Source of the DNA: Corticium candelabrum
Lineage: Eukaryota; Porifera; Homoscleromorpha; Homosclerophorida; Plakinidae
Assembly: GCF_963422355.1 (NCBI RefSeq)
Contig: NC_085090.1
Span: 1,295,188-1,359,187, forward strand
Length of the DNA: 64,000 nt
Direction of reading: 5' to 3'
The translations under genes and the position numbers were made by a program. Shown piece by piece: positions 1-12,716 of this stretch. Below the pieces are notes generated by a model. The model saw nothing but the letters and a program-made list of their open reading frames with translations. It had not been told where the DNA came from and made no database searches. Numbering within the stretch: the first letter of the stretch is position 1; every line of letters begins with the position of its first letter.

Positions 1-308
1 AAGTTAGTTTGAAATAGTTGGCTCTTTGATTCAATGCGACACTACCATGCATACTGGTAAAGTATGTATGTATGACTGATAAAGTATGTAAAGCATGTAT
101 GACAACCACTGTCTGCATCTCAGGACCAGGAATCAATCGTTTTTCACTTTGACATATTGACATACCTATCGTACTACACAATAGAATCTGCAACGGGCAT
201 AACAAAAGATTACCATAATCTTGGCGCTGCTCTGGCGCTACATGCAGCACCATAGCGCCAAATGGGCACCCCTGCTTTGATTCATTGCTCAACAAGATAT
301 GGATAACT

Positions 309-467
309 TGGAATGTTTTGACAAGCAGTAATCCCAGCTAACCCTGCTCTAGCCCTACTCTCAAGCAGGATTAGGAAAACCCTGTCGTAACCCACATTCC
401 TGTCGTAATCTGACCTGATGTATTGTAATTGGTTATACTAAGGCAGTAGCAAACCCAATTCTAAACC
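309..467 (+). repeat. Fragment of the PIF-like MITE at 6741-7904
   Basis: The segment with the CCCACATTCCTGTCGTAA and GGTTATACTAAG..CAGTAGCAAACCCA blocks is repeated at about 7711-7893, the right part of the MITE at 6741-7904. It is a truncated copy without recognisable TIRs. Positions 1-308 show no other feature. Confidence 0.6.
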
Positions 468-630
468 CTGGCCACTGTCAAGCACTCAGGCAATCAATGT
501 GAGTGATGCAACATGATACTCAGACAAACCAATACATACAGGTAAACAACAAAAGACAAGGAAAAAGGGTAAATAGACAGCTACACAGCAGAAAAAAAGA
601 CACACAAGTAGGCAAGCACACAAATCATAC

Positions 631-790
631 GTGTCACAATTTCAGGATCAAATTTATATGTCCAGTTGAAAGAATTGATAAGGCCTTGTTTAAATCCAGT
701 AAAACACACTGTCACAGGAGGTGGCTTATCAGAGTTCTCTTTGCTGGCAAAATCATAAGAACCAATAGCTGTTGTATTGATGAGATAATA
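631..790 (-). CDS. MCOLN: Mucolipin (TRPML), exon 3 (luminal domain)
   Basis: This 160-bp exon has a TTTGTAG acceptor; its donor is at GTGACAC|GTATGA, so it ends in phase 1. It encodes YYLINTTAIGSYDF, then PPPVTVCFTGFKQG, then WTYKFDPEIVT. This is the luminal/extracytosolic loop between helices 1 and 2, where mucolipins carry an N-glycosylation site and a conserved DPEIE-type block. NTT and NWT are potential N-glycosylation sequons. The next exon, carrying the rest of the luminal domain and the pore, was not found in positions 1-630 and should lie outside the window. Intron 2 (791-8477) separates it from exon 2 and is largely transposon-derived. Confidence 0.82.
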
Positions 791-1602
791 CTACAAAGAT
801 AAAACAAGCTATATGAGAATCAGCAATCGCTCCTGACTGATGCGTGGATGTATACATGGACAAATAAATTTTCAGGTAAATAATCTTCCCCAATAAAAAG
901 TGCCTGCATACCACACCCTTATGGTGTACTTTCCAACTCATTTTTATTTTTATTTTAATGAGTCATGATATACGTAAAGACAGCATATACAACCGTAAAA
1001 GAAGACTGTTGTGTGGGGAAGAAAATCATGCTATTCGTGCCGTAAGTTTCAAACCACACAATTTAATTCCACGTGATGACTTGCATACTTTGCAGCAGCA
1101 GATATTGTGGATGCCTGCAGTGACTGCAGCTACAACTATTGCAATTGCCTACTAGAAACACATCACTGACAACTGAGAAACTGTTTCCTGGCCATCAAAC
1201 CACACAATTTACTTCTGCACAAGAAGAAAAATTGGTCATTTTTCTTCAAAACTGCAGAACGTTCTTCCCGCACAACATTCTTCATATACGGTAAATATAG
1301 TCCAGCAATAAGATATACATCATCATAACTACTAACAAGAAATGAAGTATTATGGATCAATAGACTATCAGTGCTTACACCTACCAATACCATGAAAATG
1401 AAGTTCAGATGTCAACTTTAGTGCTTCCAATGTTTCGTTCAACTGCCAATTAACAGTTAGCCTAAGTCAGCTGTCAGATTCACCTCTGCACTTAACTAAT
1501 TGTAAGTGTCCTTGTATTTAATGGAATTGTTTCATTGTTTCATAGTAAGCTGTGCTAGAGGGCAGTAGTACTCTAGGCATACATGTATCTCCAATAATTG
1601 GT

Positions 1603-1603
<1 letters not shown>

Positions 1604-1687
<84 letters not shown>

Positions 1688-1724
1688 TGCACGCACGCAG
1701 GCAGGCATGCGCATGCGCGTGCGT

Positions 1725-1787
<63 letters not shown>
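1604..1787 (+). repeat. Compound (CA)n microsatellite
   Basis: Two long (CA)n tracts (1604-1682 and about 1725-1787) are separated by a CG/CA-rich linker of alternating purine-pyrimidine (ACGCACGC..GCATGCGCGTGCGTG). Such sequence can form Z-DNA. It lies in intron 2 of the mucolipin gene. All long frames across it are artefacts of the repeat. Positions 791-1603, also intron 2, show no further supported feature. Confidence 0.95.
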
Positions 1788-1788
<1 letters not shown>

Positions 1789-2049
1789 CTATTACATCCC
1801 TAAGTGGCCGACCCCAACAAACAAGCGCCATCTCTAACAAAACAAAACCCCAATTATTCTACATATGTAGTCAAATCCAACATGTCAAACTCAGGTTCTA
1901 GCAAATATACGAATTATCATTGTAGCATTGTGTTGCCACAATCAAACAGAGAGCTGTTGCAAAAGGTTGGAGAACTCTTGCTGTAAATCAATTCCATTAT
2001 AGGTCATAGTTTTGGCTGCAATAGTTCTCAACGTTTGAAGACTTGCTTG

Positions 2050-4440
2050 AGTCCAAAAGCCCGTGCCAGAGGGTAGAACAGTCCTCCACATTTAATACCA
2101 ATTGCTCGTGTTTGTAATCCTTTTCCAATTCTCGTGCCCTTGCAGCGACTCCAGCCATTTCTGCAGCTTCACATACATACTTAGCTTAGACAGTGTTACG
2201 AACTGTTATGTCAAAGAAAGCAGGCCTGCCATCAACAAAGTCTGAATGAAAATTGTCACCAGGACAAGCTGTAGAGTTACTAGAATATGTCTGTTCTCTC
2301 TTGGCTGCTTTGTTGTCTATCAGTAAGGCATGCTAAATAATGTCACATAAAGCATTATGACGTCTGATAAGAGCAGAAACATAACCACAACCCAGCAAAT
2401 GGTCTCCATGAGAGTCGATGATAATGCCACAAACACATCTGAGAGAGTCAGGAGAATCCGGAAACAGAAGAATGCCGAGCCAAATCCTGATGGCAATAAT
2501 GAACTCATGTTGAAGCATAAATAGGCCAAGATTTTGGTTTGGGGCGGCCCTCAGCCATGCTCCAGCATAAGCGGAAGAGATTGTATTAAGCCTTGCTCTG
2601 TCTCTCACACTGCTCATGTCCTTGAGAGACTGAAAATAAATGACATCCAGCTGCAACTGTAGTGCCCTTTGCGGTAAAGTAAAAAAGGCAGGCTCATCAG
2701 TGCCTATATGATTTTCAAGTTCTACAGAAAATTTTTCTCTTTCCCTAATTTCACCTGGCAAGGTTAAAGTTTGAGAAAAAGAGCTTTTGAGTGGTACACA
2801 AATTCATCGAATCCAAAGTGGAAACAATTCTAGAACTTCCTGCCTCAACAAACGCTAAACCAGGTCACGCATAGCGTTGCAACTGCCTAGAAAGACAGTT
2901 GATGATGATTTCAAGGCACTTCGTAAATCTAAACCTCCGAAGCGTAGAGGCAGAGTTGCTTGCATCCAAGCTGGATCCGAAATAGACGAATTGGTTATTT
3001 GACATAGTGAATGTCTCGTGCCAGAATCAAACGCGAAAGTTGTTCAATATTAAAGTGGCTGGGAATGGTTCAAAGTAGTTGGTTTAATTTGCAAACGCTT
3101 AGACAACTCTGCAGTAACAGGATTGCTACCTGCAAATTCTCCAATTCTGGTAATATCCTTTGAGCTTCTAAAACCTTAACCACACGATTACCAAAATACT
3201 TGATAAAGAAATCCTCTGGACCAACAATGGGAGATCCCAATTGTTCAGCACCATACACAGAAGTGTGAATTCGTCTCACATCTGCTCAATTTCAGGAAAA
3301 GTTTGATTCCCAGAAGGCCAAAATACCTTGCATTTTTAGATTACAGACAGACCAAAACTCAGACCTTTCAACATCAAGGATTGCAACAACTTTGACATAG
3401 ACTTTCTAGTACCAATAAATGTACCATCATCAAGATACCATAAAGAAAGATGTAAGCCTTCAAGTAGACCAATCTCATCTATGAGCTCTAGAATGACCAG
3501 TGAAAAAAGCATGGGAACCAAAGAGTTAACCCTGTTGTACTCCAGCCATGGATGAAATTTGATGAGAGCCAAAGCGTAGTTCACCAGCAGATTGATATGA
3601 CCACCCTACCCACTAAATCTGGAAACTCTCAATGAAGACGGTGGAGAAATACCTCTCGATGACACTCATTAAAAGCATTTTTATGTCTATTTTAAAGCAG
3701 CACAACTCTTCAATATGACGATACTCTTCAATGTAAGAGCATATCGAATGAATGGCAGCTTCTAATCCACCTTTAACTCCCACTCTGACTTGATCGTAAG
3801 AAAGCAATACGTCAGGCAACCTTGACTTTATTTATGGCAGAGCAACAGACACGGCTAACTAGTCTTTGCAGGACCACACCTACGGCAATTGGGCGAACAC
3901 CGCCAGACTTTTTCGAAGAGCTACTAGAGGTGCACCTATCAACCAAGGAGCAATATCAACATGTACGTTTCCAGACAAGAGCACTTGGATACTAGTCTTA
4001 TCAGATTTTCCAAACAAAGCTGTGCATCAGGAGAAATGATACCACATAGGATCAATGAGGTGCTGAGCTAGTAATCTAGAAGCTCCTGGACTTGAACCTT
4101 TGGAAAAGCTTTAAGAGCAAGAAGAATAGCAGCAGAGCAACCAAAGATGGTGGGATGTCATCAGAAAGAGATGGAAGATTGTAGATTGGATGACGACCAA
4201 CCAACTCTTCAAAAGCCTCATTATCATCCAAAGACGCACATCCCAATGAACCCAAAGGGTGCATAGCAAGGCCATAGCGACCTTCCTTGGCTAAATTCAG
4301 TGCATGATGAATGTTGCATCTCTTGAGTGATTCTGAGTTGTGCTCAAAGTCATGATATTAAGATTAGCATCACACCTGGCTTCCTCCCATAATGCAGTGA
4401 GAGCTCCTTCCTGCCACAAGGAGAACTCTTACCAAAATCA
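2050..4440 (-). pseudogene. Decayed non-LTR retrotransposon RT with PD-(D/E)XK-like end
   Basis: A broken reverse transcriptase runs from about 4440 down to about 2050. In order: an N-terminal RT block at 3613-3819 (LLSYDQVRVGVKGGLEAAIHS, KIDIK); the RT core at 3336-3584 with the YLDDG catalytic motif followed by GLSFGLSV; a fragment at 3070-3279; and the C-terminal part at 2333-2761 with a CVCG..HGDHLLGC cysteine/histidine motif and RRHNALCDII. Further down, GDNFHSDF and GRPAFFDITV (about 2190-2230) fit a PD-(D/E)XK-type nuclease end. Frameshifts and stops occur throughout. It lies in the mucolipin gene's second intron in the gene's own orientation. It is distantly related to the copies at 17.1 and 62 kb. 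The exact 5' and 3' ends are not defined. Confidence 0.75.
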
Positions 4441-4650
4441 ACAATGTCTCAGATGAAAGCTGTCATGTCATGACACAACCCCTAGCAACCATTTACTGCA
4501 GAATTTAGCAGAGAAATAAAGCATTGAAATGTACTGTGTGGGCGGGTTAAGTTTCTTCCAGACTAAACCATTGCTGGTTAGCAAGGAAGACCAATACATT
4601 TCAAGGTAAGGATTGTGAAACATATGGCAAGTTGTGATTTATTGATTAAA

Positions 4651-5220
4651 GGGCTACTGCAGCGCAAAAATCAAAAATTATTTTTAGAGCTAAATTAAAA
4701 GATCTACATATGTGTACTTTAGAAAAAATACAATTAGATTTTTTGCAAATGTACTGAGAGAATGAAAGCAGTTGAAAGCTACTTCTGCAACACTATTTCA
4801 GGAATGGGGCGGTGTTAGCAGTGACATCAGTGGAGGCAGAGTACTGCTATCATATGTACTAATAGTATGGCGAGCGACCTTGTTACGCGTAGAGATTCGA
4901 AAAGTGATTCAGAAGATTGGTCGTCGTCAGATTCTTCGTTGAGCAAAGTGCTGGAGCACGTGGAAGAGCAATCTCTCAGTCCATCGACATCGTCATCTGA
5001 ATACAGCAGAAGACGTTGGATCTGTGGAACTGTATATGTTTGAGCCACTCACGGACAGTGCATCTACTAGTGAATTGCCCTCATCTGCTGATGTTGACGA
5101 ACGCAGTGAATGGCTGTCTGACATGTCGTGGTAAGTCCTAGTGCAGAAGCGGAAGTTGGCGACAGCTGTACACAAAGTGTCTCCGCTAGGTGTGATTACG
5201 GTTACAAATTATGAGTACTG

Positions 5221-5288
<68 letters not shown>

Positions 5289-6665
5289 TGTGTGTGTGGG
5301 CACGGTGGAGCAAATGGTAGAGCATTGGTGATGACATCCAGAATCTTGTATTCTGTGATGAGAGTTGAAGGTACGATCCTGGTGGAGGCAACACTGTCGC
5401 AGTTTCCTTGAGCAAGAAACTCACCCACACTTGCTTCTCTCGACTCAGGAGTATAAATGAGTACTTGGTCATTGACTGGGGTGGACAACACCACTGGCTT
5501 GGCAGCAACATCATGCAGTACACGAGTACGTGTGGGCCTTGGTGTCCAGTCCCAGAGCTGCGCCATTGTCAGTGCCCCTGGATGACTCTGGCCAAGCTCC
5601 AGGTGGATTGTAGCCCTGGCCCCAAGACTCCACGTAGTGCATGGAGGCCCTGTCTCTAGAGGCAGGGGTAGCTATCTCCGCAACTGACCTCAAGGTCGAC
5701 GTCGAAAGACGTGGAGTGGAGGGCTTAACATTTGTCCATTTTTTGTGTGTTGCAACAGAATCACAGAAGGTCTCTCCAGAATGAGAGAATACGATGCCAG
5801 TTTGCAGTGCATCGTAGATCACCCTGGTTTTTATTACAACTGTCTTGATGTATGGGTACAGTACTGTACTGCAAACAGCATACTATCAGTATCACCAAGA
5901 ACATAGAGCGAGAGCGCTACCGCCGTCTGCACATGAGTAATACATAACCCCTTCTTCATAATGAGTCGTGCAGTGTTTGCGCTTTCCGAAGACATCACAG
6001 TCTGTGAATGTTCACGCCTCTCTCCTTCAACAGAAACAAGAGCTTCTTCCAACAACTGAAAGTGAAACGATTACTTATTCGTTCGTTTTGGTGATCAACA
6101 GGCAACTGCACTTACTCTAGCTCTTTCTTGCTTTTCGAAGCCAAGCCTCTTATTCTTCCAGGGCGGTTGCGGTGAGCAGAATCAACCTGCTGTACAAAAC
6201 GGTTGGTACTACATCAGACTATATCCTTCTCTCTTGCTGATGAGTCCAAAGCTTTGAAACAACTCAGTCTCTTTCTCAAAACAGTGTTCTTCGAAGTGAC
6301 AGCTGCAAACTCCATTGTGCTCTTCCCAGCCGTCTCCTAGTACTTAACTGTTCACTGAACTTGTTTTTCCCACCTTTTACAAAGGTGTGGATTTTTTGAA
6401 AACCAAAATACACTAAATCCAGACTGACTAGAGTTGTTGCAGCCTGCTGCAACACAACGTCGCACCATACTCAAGTATCACAACAGGGGATAAATCAATG
6501 TGCTAATCTGCCCCATTCCGAAAATGGAAACGGAAGTAACTTTCAACTGCTCTCATTCTCTCAGTACATTTGCAAAAATCTAATACTATTTTTTCTAAAG
6601 TACACATATGTAGATTTTTTAATTTAGCTAAATATATTTTTGATTTTTGCACTGCAGTAGCCTTT
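4651..6665. mobile_element. TIR element (about 160-bp inverted repeats)
   Basis: The left end (GGGCTACTGCAGCGCAAAAATC..) recurs inverted at 6520-6662 (..GATTTTTGCACTGCAGTAGCC). The arms match for about 160 bp, including ACATATGTGTACTTTAGAAAAAAT and AGAGAATGAAAGCAGTTGAAAG. TTAAA-like sequence flanks both ends, so a TTAA-type target duplication is possible but not proven. No transposase was recognised inside. The interior contains a (TG)n microsatellite at 5225-5299. It sits in mucolipin intron 2. Confidence 0.78.
5225..5299 (+). repeat. (TG)n microsatellite
   Basis: About 75 bp of TG dinucleotide with one TTTG interruption, inside the TIR element at 4651-6665. The long minus-strand frames with HTHTHT runs come from this repeat and are not genes. 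Confidence 0.95.
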
Positions 6666-6740
6666 TAAAGCAAACTGAGACCCCAAACTTATCATGATGT
6701 GTTTCTTTTCTATTTGTCTAGTGTACACTTGTGAAACTTA

Positions 6741-7904
6741 GGCCATGTTCACACTTGAGTTAGCATAGCCTCATACCAGACCCTCTCGCACCATCGTGCC
6801 CAGTTCCCGTATAACACAACAACGCCGGAGAGGGTCTGGAATCATCCCGCCTCCTTTCTTCACCTATCACCCCACGTCATCTTAGTGTCACCCCACGTCA
6901 CCAACATCAACACTTTCATGCGTTTGGAGCCTGGCAGCGCGTGCCATCAGACACGGTGTTGACTATGACTTCCGATCTAGAGTCTCTTGGAGATGAAGTC
7001 CTCTCTTCCAGAGAGGTTGGCAAATACGTAGAGCTTGCGTTGAGACAGGATACCAGCATTAAAAGGAAACAAGTAGAGTACAAATGGAAAGTCAAATCGG
7101 TTGCAAGACATTCCGTGTGACACATGAGAATAACTATTAAACTAATCGTATTAGTAGTCTGACGCTTTGTGACATACGAGCTAATTTGACCATCTAATAG
7201 CATAAATGGTAGGCGGAATGATCCCAGACCCTCTCCGGCGTTGTCGTGTTATACGAGAACCAGACAGGACAGCACAAGAGGGTCTGGTACAAGGCTAGGT
7301 TAGCAAACCCGGGTGTGCGCTAATTAATTAATCGTAACACCCTGCTCTGCTATCATGCGCAAGGTATGTTCTCACATGTTGACCTTGTCCACTTGCCTCT
7401 AATTAGGGTGTGTGAACTCTAGCAGACTGCAACTGATTATATCAGGTACTCAAGCTACGCTACTCAATTCCCGTGCAAGAATTGAAATGTCTTCTGACCA
7501 CTTTCCGTCTTTGAGTGCCTTCTCTAGGTGTAGGGACCACAAGCGTGTGATAGAACAGCAACAGTTGCCTGAATCTACAGATACAACAACTTTTTCACTA
7601 CAGAAGGCGTGCTGCAAATTCGATTTGCTGAAGACAAAACTGCCAGACCAACGCAAAGTAGAGCAATCTTTCTTTGATTCATTGATGTGATACGCAATAT
7701 GAATAAACTAGAATGTTTTGACAAGCGCTAACCCCAGCTAAACCCAGCGCTAACTCTAGCTAAACCCAGCGCAACCCTACATTTCAGAAAGGCTAAGCTA
7801 GCCCTGCTCTAACCCACATTCCTGTCGTAAACTGAACTGATTATTGTCATTGGTTATGCTAAGCAGTAGCAAACCCAGTTCTAAAGCCTAGTGTGAACAC
7901 AGCC
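6741..7904. mobile_element. PIF/Harbinger-like MITE with TTA target duplication
   Basis: The left terminus GGCCATGTTCACACT pairs with the right terminus AGTGTGAACACAGCC. Both ends are flanked by TTA (6738-6740 and 7905-7907), a 3-bp TWA duplication typical of PIF/Harbinger elements. A second element (6766-7298) is inserted near its left end. No transposase is encoded, so it is non-autonomous. Confidence 0.75.
6766..7298. mobile_element. Nested TIR MITE with about 80-bp inverted repeats
   Basis: The left arm TAGCCTCATACCAGACCCTCTCGC.. reaches CCGTATAACACAACAACGCCGGAGAGGGTCTGG. It is repeated inverted at about 7222-7298. Perfect 7-bp direct repeats GTTAGCA flank it (6759-6765 and 7299-7305), showing insertion into the outer MITE. 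A shorter palindrome with a related terminus lies at 32388-32462. Confidence 0.8.
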
Positions 7905-8477
7905 TTAGTTAGGGTAGTGCTGGGTTCCTTTGCTTGGCAGTACTGAACACCTGTTTTAAACCGAAAATGAGTGCGATTTCTCAGTCGTTGAGTCTTTGCT
8001 TTGAAAGAGTTTGTTATGTGTATGAGACGCTACACATACGGTGAGCCTGGGGCACTGGCACTCTTCTGTAATAGTTGCACACAGGGCTTCTTCCTCACCA
8101 CAAGAATCTTCTTTGTCTTTGCCAGTGAAATAAAAAACTTCCTACTCAATGCTGAAGTTTCCAGACGTATGTGTACGTAGATCTTGCTAGAACATGCATT
8201 CACATCACACGTATGCTTCTAGGTGTCTCCTCACACTTCTACGTGTAAGCTACAGGTATGTGTGGATTTTGGATAACACTTGATATTTGCTAGCCTATTG
8301 GTCTATACTCTGAGTAAGCTCTATGTTTGTAATAACACACAGTAGGTAGCCTACAGGCATGGCACAGTACCATTCGACCAAGCTTTAAAATTTAAAGAAC
8401 CCTGTAAAAGAAGTGACAGCTTCCAACATTCTCTATATATCAGTTGACAGGATACAATAACATGCTCAAAGACCAAC

Positions 8478-8639
8478 CTGATGAATGGTAAACACTAACT
8501 GGTCAAAGGCATCATCCACCTTGTACACCCGTGTGGTTGTCTCAGGTTCGTAGCCATTAATAAAGAGATGATGAAAAGCTTCGAAATTACTAGCAAAGAA
8601 CTGAGCATCTCCAAAACTTGACTGAGTGAACAACACAAT
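8478..8639 (-). CDS. MCOLN: Mucolipin (TRPML), exon 2
   Basis: This 162-bp exon (54 codons, phase 0 at both ends) has a TTGTAG acceptor and a CAG|GTTGGT donor. It encodes the end of transmembrane helix 1 and the start of the luminal domain: IVLFTQSSFGDAQFF, then FHHLFINGYEP, then VYKVDDAFDQLVFTIHQ. This parallels vertebrate mucolipins, where a helix-1 segment is followed by a conserved HLFLKGY-like block and a YDQLIF-like block. No open frame longer than the exon exists here, so an ORF scan misses it. It joins exon 1 (ending VTAQ) and exon 3 (starting YYLINTTAIG) without a gap in the family alignment. Confidence 0.85.
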
Positions 8640-8950
8640 CTACAAACACAGAGAACATCCAATCAAGATACATAAACTTACATGCAATTAAACATACACT
8701 TTGCAATACAACAGATCAATTTTGTTGAGCATGAAAAACATTCATTTCCCAACATTAATTAAATTTATAAATTAAATAATTATCTAAAAATTTGGTTTAC
8801 AATGCCTGGCAACATGCCTGAATATTTATCAATGCATTGATAACTTTCTGTACACACATTCCTAGCTGGCAGAGTAAAACAAAACGCATGTCTATGATAG
8901 TATGAAGTTTTCTCCTAAACACCACTGTATAAACCGCATAAGACAAAATA

Positions 8951-9590
8951 CCGTATAAGATGAAAATATTTGCAAGAAATTTATTTTGGCGGCTTGACGG
9001 ATTTTTCAGAAAGCACCAATATAAAATCTGCCATTAATTTGGCCACAAGATATGTTGACATCATCACCCACGTGGATTACATACTGTATCTATTGGAGAT
9101 GTACTGGTACGTCATGCGGATGAGGCCATAAGAAGGTAATCCCTGCTTGCTGCCTGTTGTGCCTATAACTTGTCTAGCAGAGAGGTTAAACAAGATAATA
9201 ATGCCATGAAACTATCGATCAAGCAGGAGGAGTCATGCGGGTCATGTTCTTTGAGCTGACATAGCCATTCTTCATCAATACAGTAGAGGAAACCAGTAAG
9301 TTAGAGAAATGTGATGGCCATGAATGCAGCTGTAAATCGCCAATGCAAAAACTCCATAAGGCGGTCACTTAACTAGTGGGTGGGTGGGAAATATCATACA
9401 TATGTCAATATCAAATGATGTCCAACCGCCAAAATAAATCCACCAATATGTTTTTGGTCAATTTTTAATCTGCCAAAATAAATTCCTGCCAATTTTTCAT
9501 CTTATACAGAACCGGAGGGGAATTAATTGGCAGATTGACGGATTTTCTAGAGTGCCAATATAAAATTTGCCATTTGGCAACTGGAATATT
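8951..9590. mobile_element. TIR MITE plus a partial second copy
   Basis: CCGTATAAGATGAAAA at 8951 is inverted at 9494-9509 (TTTTCATCTTATACAG), with AATTTATTTTGGCGG-like subterminal sequence at both ends. Directly after, 9517-9590 repeats the inner part of the left arm (TTGACGGATTTT..GCCAATATAAAAT..TGCCATT) as a direct copy. It lies in mucolipin intron 1. Confidence 0.6.
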
Positions 9591-9599
9591 GTGATTTCA

Positions 9600-12239
9600 T
9601 GTTAAACATTGAGTGTACCCACCAGTGATATTTATGTCTGGAATGTGATAAAGTTTCTTACTATACAGTACTTTGACGACTACAGACTATTTACAGACTA
9701 TGCAGAATTGTGAAACTTCGTATAATTTTAGATAGATTTTACTACACTGTAGTAGCTTGCTTAGAAGGACAATAGTGTCTAAATTGTATGTCTACGTAAC
9801 AATTCTATCATGGTTTTCAGAAGGCTCATAGCTGTAGCAGCAGCTAGTGTAAACACAGCTTCAATTACTAGTTTAAAATGCAAATATAAATTTGGCATTA
9901 TGCAAACTTGAACTGACTGAGAACACAATTATTAAGTTTGACTATCCTATCAAAACTGCTCTGACAGCAAGTAATGTAAGAGACCATTAGGAATTTCAAA
10001 ATTTTCCACAAGTGTACAAAACATACGCTAAAGGATAAGGGGTGAGAAGCTAATCTTCTAAGAAAACGTTGATGTCAGTCATGTTGTGTATAATCAACCA
10101 GTTTGTCACAGCTTTCTCTGGTTTCATCCAGCATGCAAATTTAGCACAAAGGGCTGAGCTTCTAACACTGTCTCTTCTGTTTAAAGGTTAAGTTAAAAGG
10201 TGATATCTACAAGTAAGTAATCATTTTCAACAATTTTACATACACTTTTGTACAAGGGGACAGACAAAAAGTGTACGTTTTGTAAGCTTGTGAAAAATGT
10301 TGAAACTTTTAACAACCCCGAAGGTACTGCATGGAAGCAAGATGCTCTCTGTCATCTATTCAGCAAATCAACCAAAACCAAGTTGCATTCCATGACGTGG
10401 CAACTGCTAATCAACCCTACACTAATCCTTGTTCACATCCAGACTTGTTTACATTTTTGGCCTTCTCCACAAGAACGAAATGCAAATAATGCTAAAGATT
10501 TCCTGAATTAGTTCTTCTCAATTCCAGCTCTGTCATTACTACGTAGTAGCCTTGTCTGCAGAATCCCATGTGATTGTCAAGTCTGCTTCCCTTATTATAA
10601 GAGCCAATATACAACAAGAAAAGAGAACTCGACATCTCTGAGTACAGATAAGTCTTATGTCACAACAGGCATGTGTAAACGTTCAGCTGGCCTAGTTGCT
10701 CTCCTAACCAGCAATTCCCAGTGTAGCTTGTTGTGAGGAGAACATCACTGATGCTCTAGCCTATATTAGTTTCATGCTATATCCTAATATCCTACTCAAA
10801 TACCCAGGAAATACATGCTCTATAATAAAAAATAAAGATTAAGGTAAACCTCAAATATCTTAGCTGGGAGCTGCTGCACATAACTTGAGCACTGACTACA
10901 TAGTAGAGTCTCCTCTCGCTCATACTTGCAGTACATTGCAACTTCTCTGCAACCTGCATGTTCTACTATTACTTGCTTAGGTTGGAGCCCGATTACAGTG
11001 ACACATAACCTAATACACAAATGATCCACTTATGTCATTGAATAATAAACCTACCCCTCGACTGATAATTTCAAAACAGTGCCTAATGAAAATTTACTAG
11101 TATAAGTAGACTACAAGTGCCACTAAGCACAAGAAAGGCAGAAAAGCTACGATGAGATACGACAACCCGAATCTTGGTAACCTTGACCTTGATTGACCCC
11201 AAGTGCCCATTTTTTGAACTTATCTGAGATTGTAACAAGATCATATTCTGAACATTTCACATTGATATGTTAATTAATTAAGCTGTTCAAGAGATATCAA
11301 TCATGTTTACAGACAGACAAACATGAAGCCATCAACTTTTGTTACATCGTGACATGTTATGTACCCCAGATGACCCACAGTGTTCAATGCTACTTCTAAG
11401 ACATTGCCACATCCCCAGTCACTTGGTGAGGACAGTGCCTCCTTCTTTGCTTTAATCCTCAGCTTCATCTCATGACAACCAAACTCAACAAGCACTTTAC
11501 TTCATACTGTCTGTTGAATTGTTCTCAGACCGTTAGTGAAACCAGTATGGTAGTTTTGAACTAACATCTTTACAACATATATCTCCTGCTGCATACAGTA
11601 CCACAATAAGTAACCTAACAGTTTTATGGTATAGTATCCTATCCCATCCTATTGCATATCCTATTACCTACGGTATCATATTCTGTGGTATTGGTATTGT
11701 GTCTCCTATTATATTTTATAGACCCTCTTGCAGACTAAGCCTTTCGTATTCTATCCTACTGGTATTGCTTATCTTATGGTATGGTATCGTATGGTATCTT
11801 GTCCTATGGTATCATACGCGTATCGCTGTGTCAGCTTACTTATTGCCAGTACTGTACATAGTTTCTTGTGCACACACATCTATTGTTATTCGTAATCGAT
11901 TTCCTTGTTGCTGAGATGCACCTCATGTCATATTGGGTAGCCTACATGGCCTTCAATCTGACACAGCTTTGGCAGCAATAACGAGGCTTGTCTTCTAAGG
12001 TAGTCTAGGTGACCTTACCCATGACACTATCAACTCGCAACAATAACTAACATCAAAATTATCAGAAACGATGTATAACCTTATGATCAAAAGTCTTTCA
12101 ACAGGGGACATGCATAGTGTATTAAGCAATGCATCCCTCCAATACAATAAATGTAGTCAAGTGAGATGCATCCCACAAGACTACGGACAATTTCTAGATG
12201 AGGTAGCAGTTCTTGGCTAGAAGCCATTCCATTAGCGGA
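9600..12239. other. Intronic sequence without supported genes
   Basis: Middle of mucolipin intron 1. No coding sequence was recognised; the 87-codon frame at 10248-10511 matches nothing I know. At about 11630-11815 there is a degenerate pentanucleotide-like region built of TATGGTATC and TATCCTATCC blocks. Confidence 0.5.
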
Positions 12240-12299
12240 AAGCTAGCGCTAAACCCCAGCCAATTCACTTAGTGGCTTCAATGAGAATGGAATGCCAAT

Positions 12300-12715
12300 G
12301 ACTTTTGGAAATTGGCTCACTGTGTGAGTGTCAGAAGGAAATAGACAAAGAAAGATATCATCTCTTTACTTGCAAATTTGGAAGAGGCCCAGTATGGCAA
12401 CATGATGCTGTAGTTGCCAGTTGGTCTAAGTGTCTTAGAGAGCTAGATTTCAATTACAAAAAAAGGAGCCGAGGCTACGTTATACATCTACAGTGAGTCA
12501 CCCTAATATAGTTGTATTTGACTCTGATCAAGGTTCAAATACTGACCAAGATGTGGCTATGGCTTACCCTTAGAGCTCAAAGGCTCTAACTCACTCTGCA
12601 TGGATTTGAAGCAACAAGAAAAGAGAAAAGAAAGTGAGCAAAGTATGATCAATTGAAGTTACCAGGAGGAAAATCACCAACCAGTCCACACTGACACACA
12701 TCAACTAAGTAACTA
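12300..12715 (+). pseudogene. Fragment of non-LTR retrotransposon C-terminus
   Basis: The frame 12305-12496 encodes CECQ..DKERYHLFTCKFGRG and PVWQHDAVVASWSKC. This matches the CCHC region of the element at 17075-18769 (CECG..EGYHLITCKYGGG, PVWTHNTLVSGWSEC). After a stop, PNIVVFDSDQ and DVAMAYP follow, the equivalent of RPDITFYDVD and EIDVAMAHPW in that element. It is short, frame-broken and antisense to the host gene. Confidence 0.75.
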
Positions 12716-12716
12716 A

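Noticed and set aside
1518..1840. Open frames of Cys-Val or His-Thr repeats
   Set aside because: Products of the (CA)n/(TG)n microsatellite, as are those at 5186-5566 and 21847-22450 before the OTU exon.
5186..5822. Overlapping frames of about 100 codons near the TG repeat
   Set aside because: Low-complexity and microsatellite-derived, inside a TIR element without recognisable transposase motifs.
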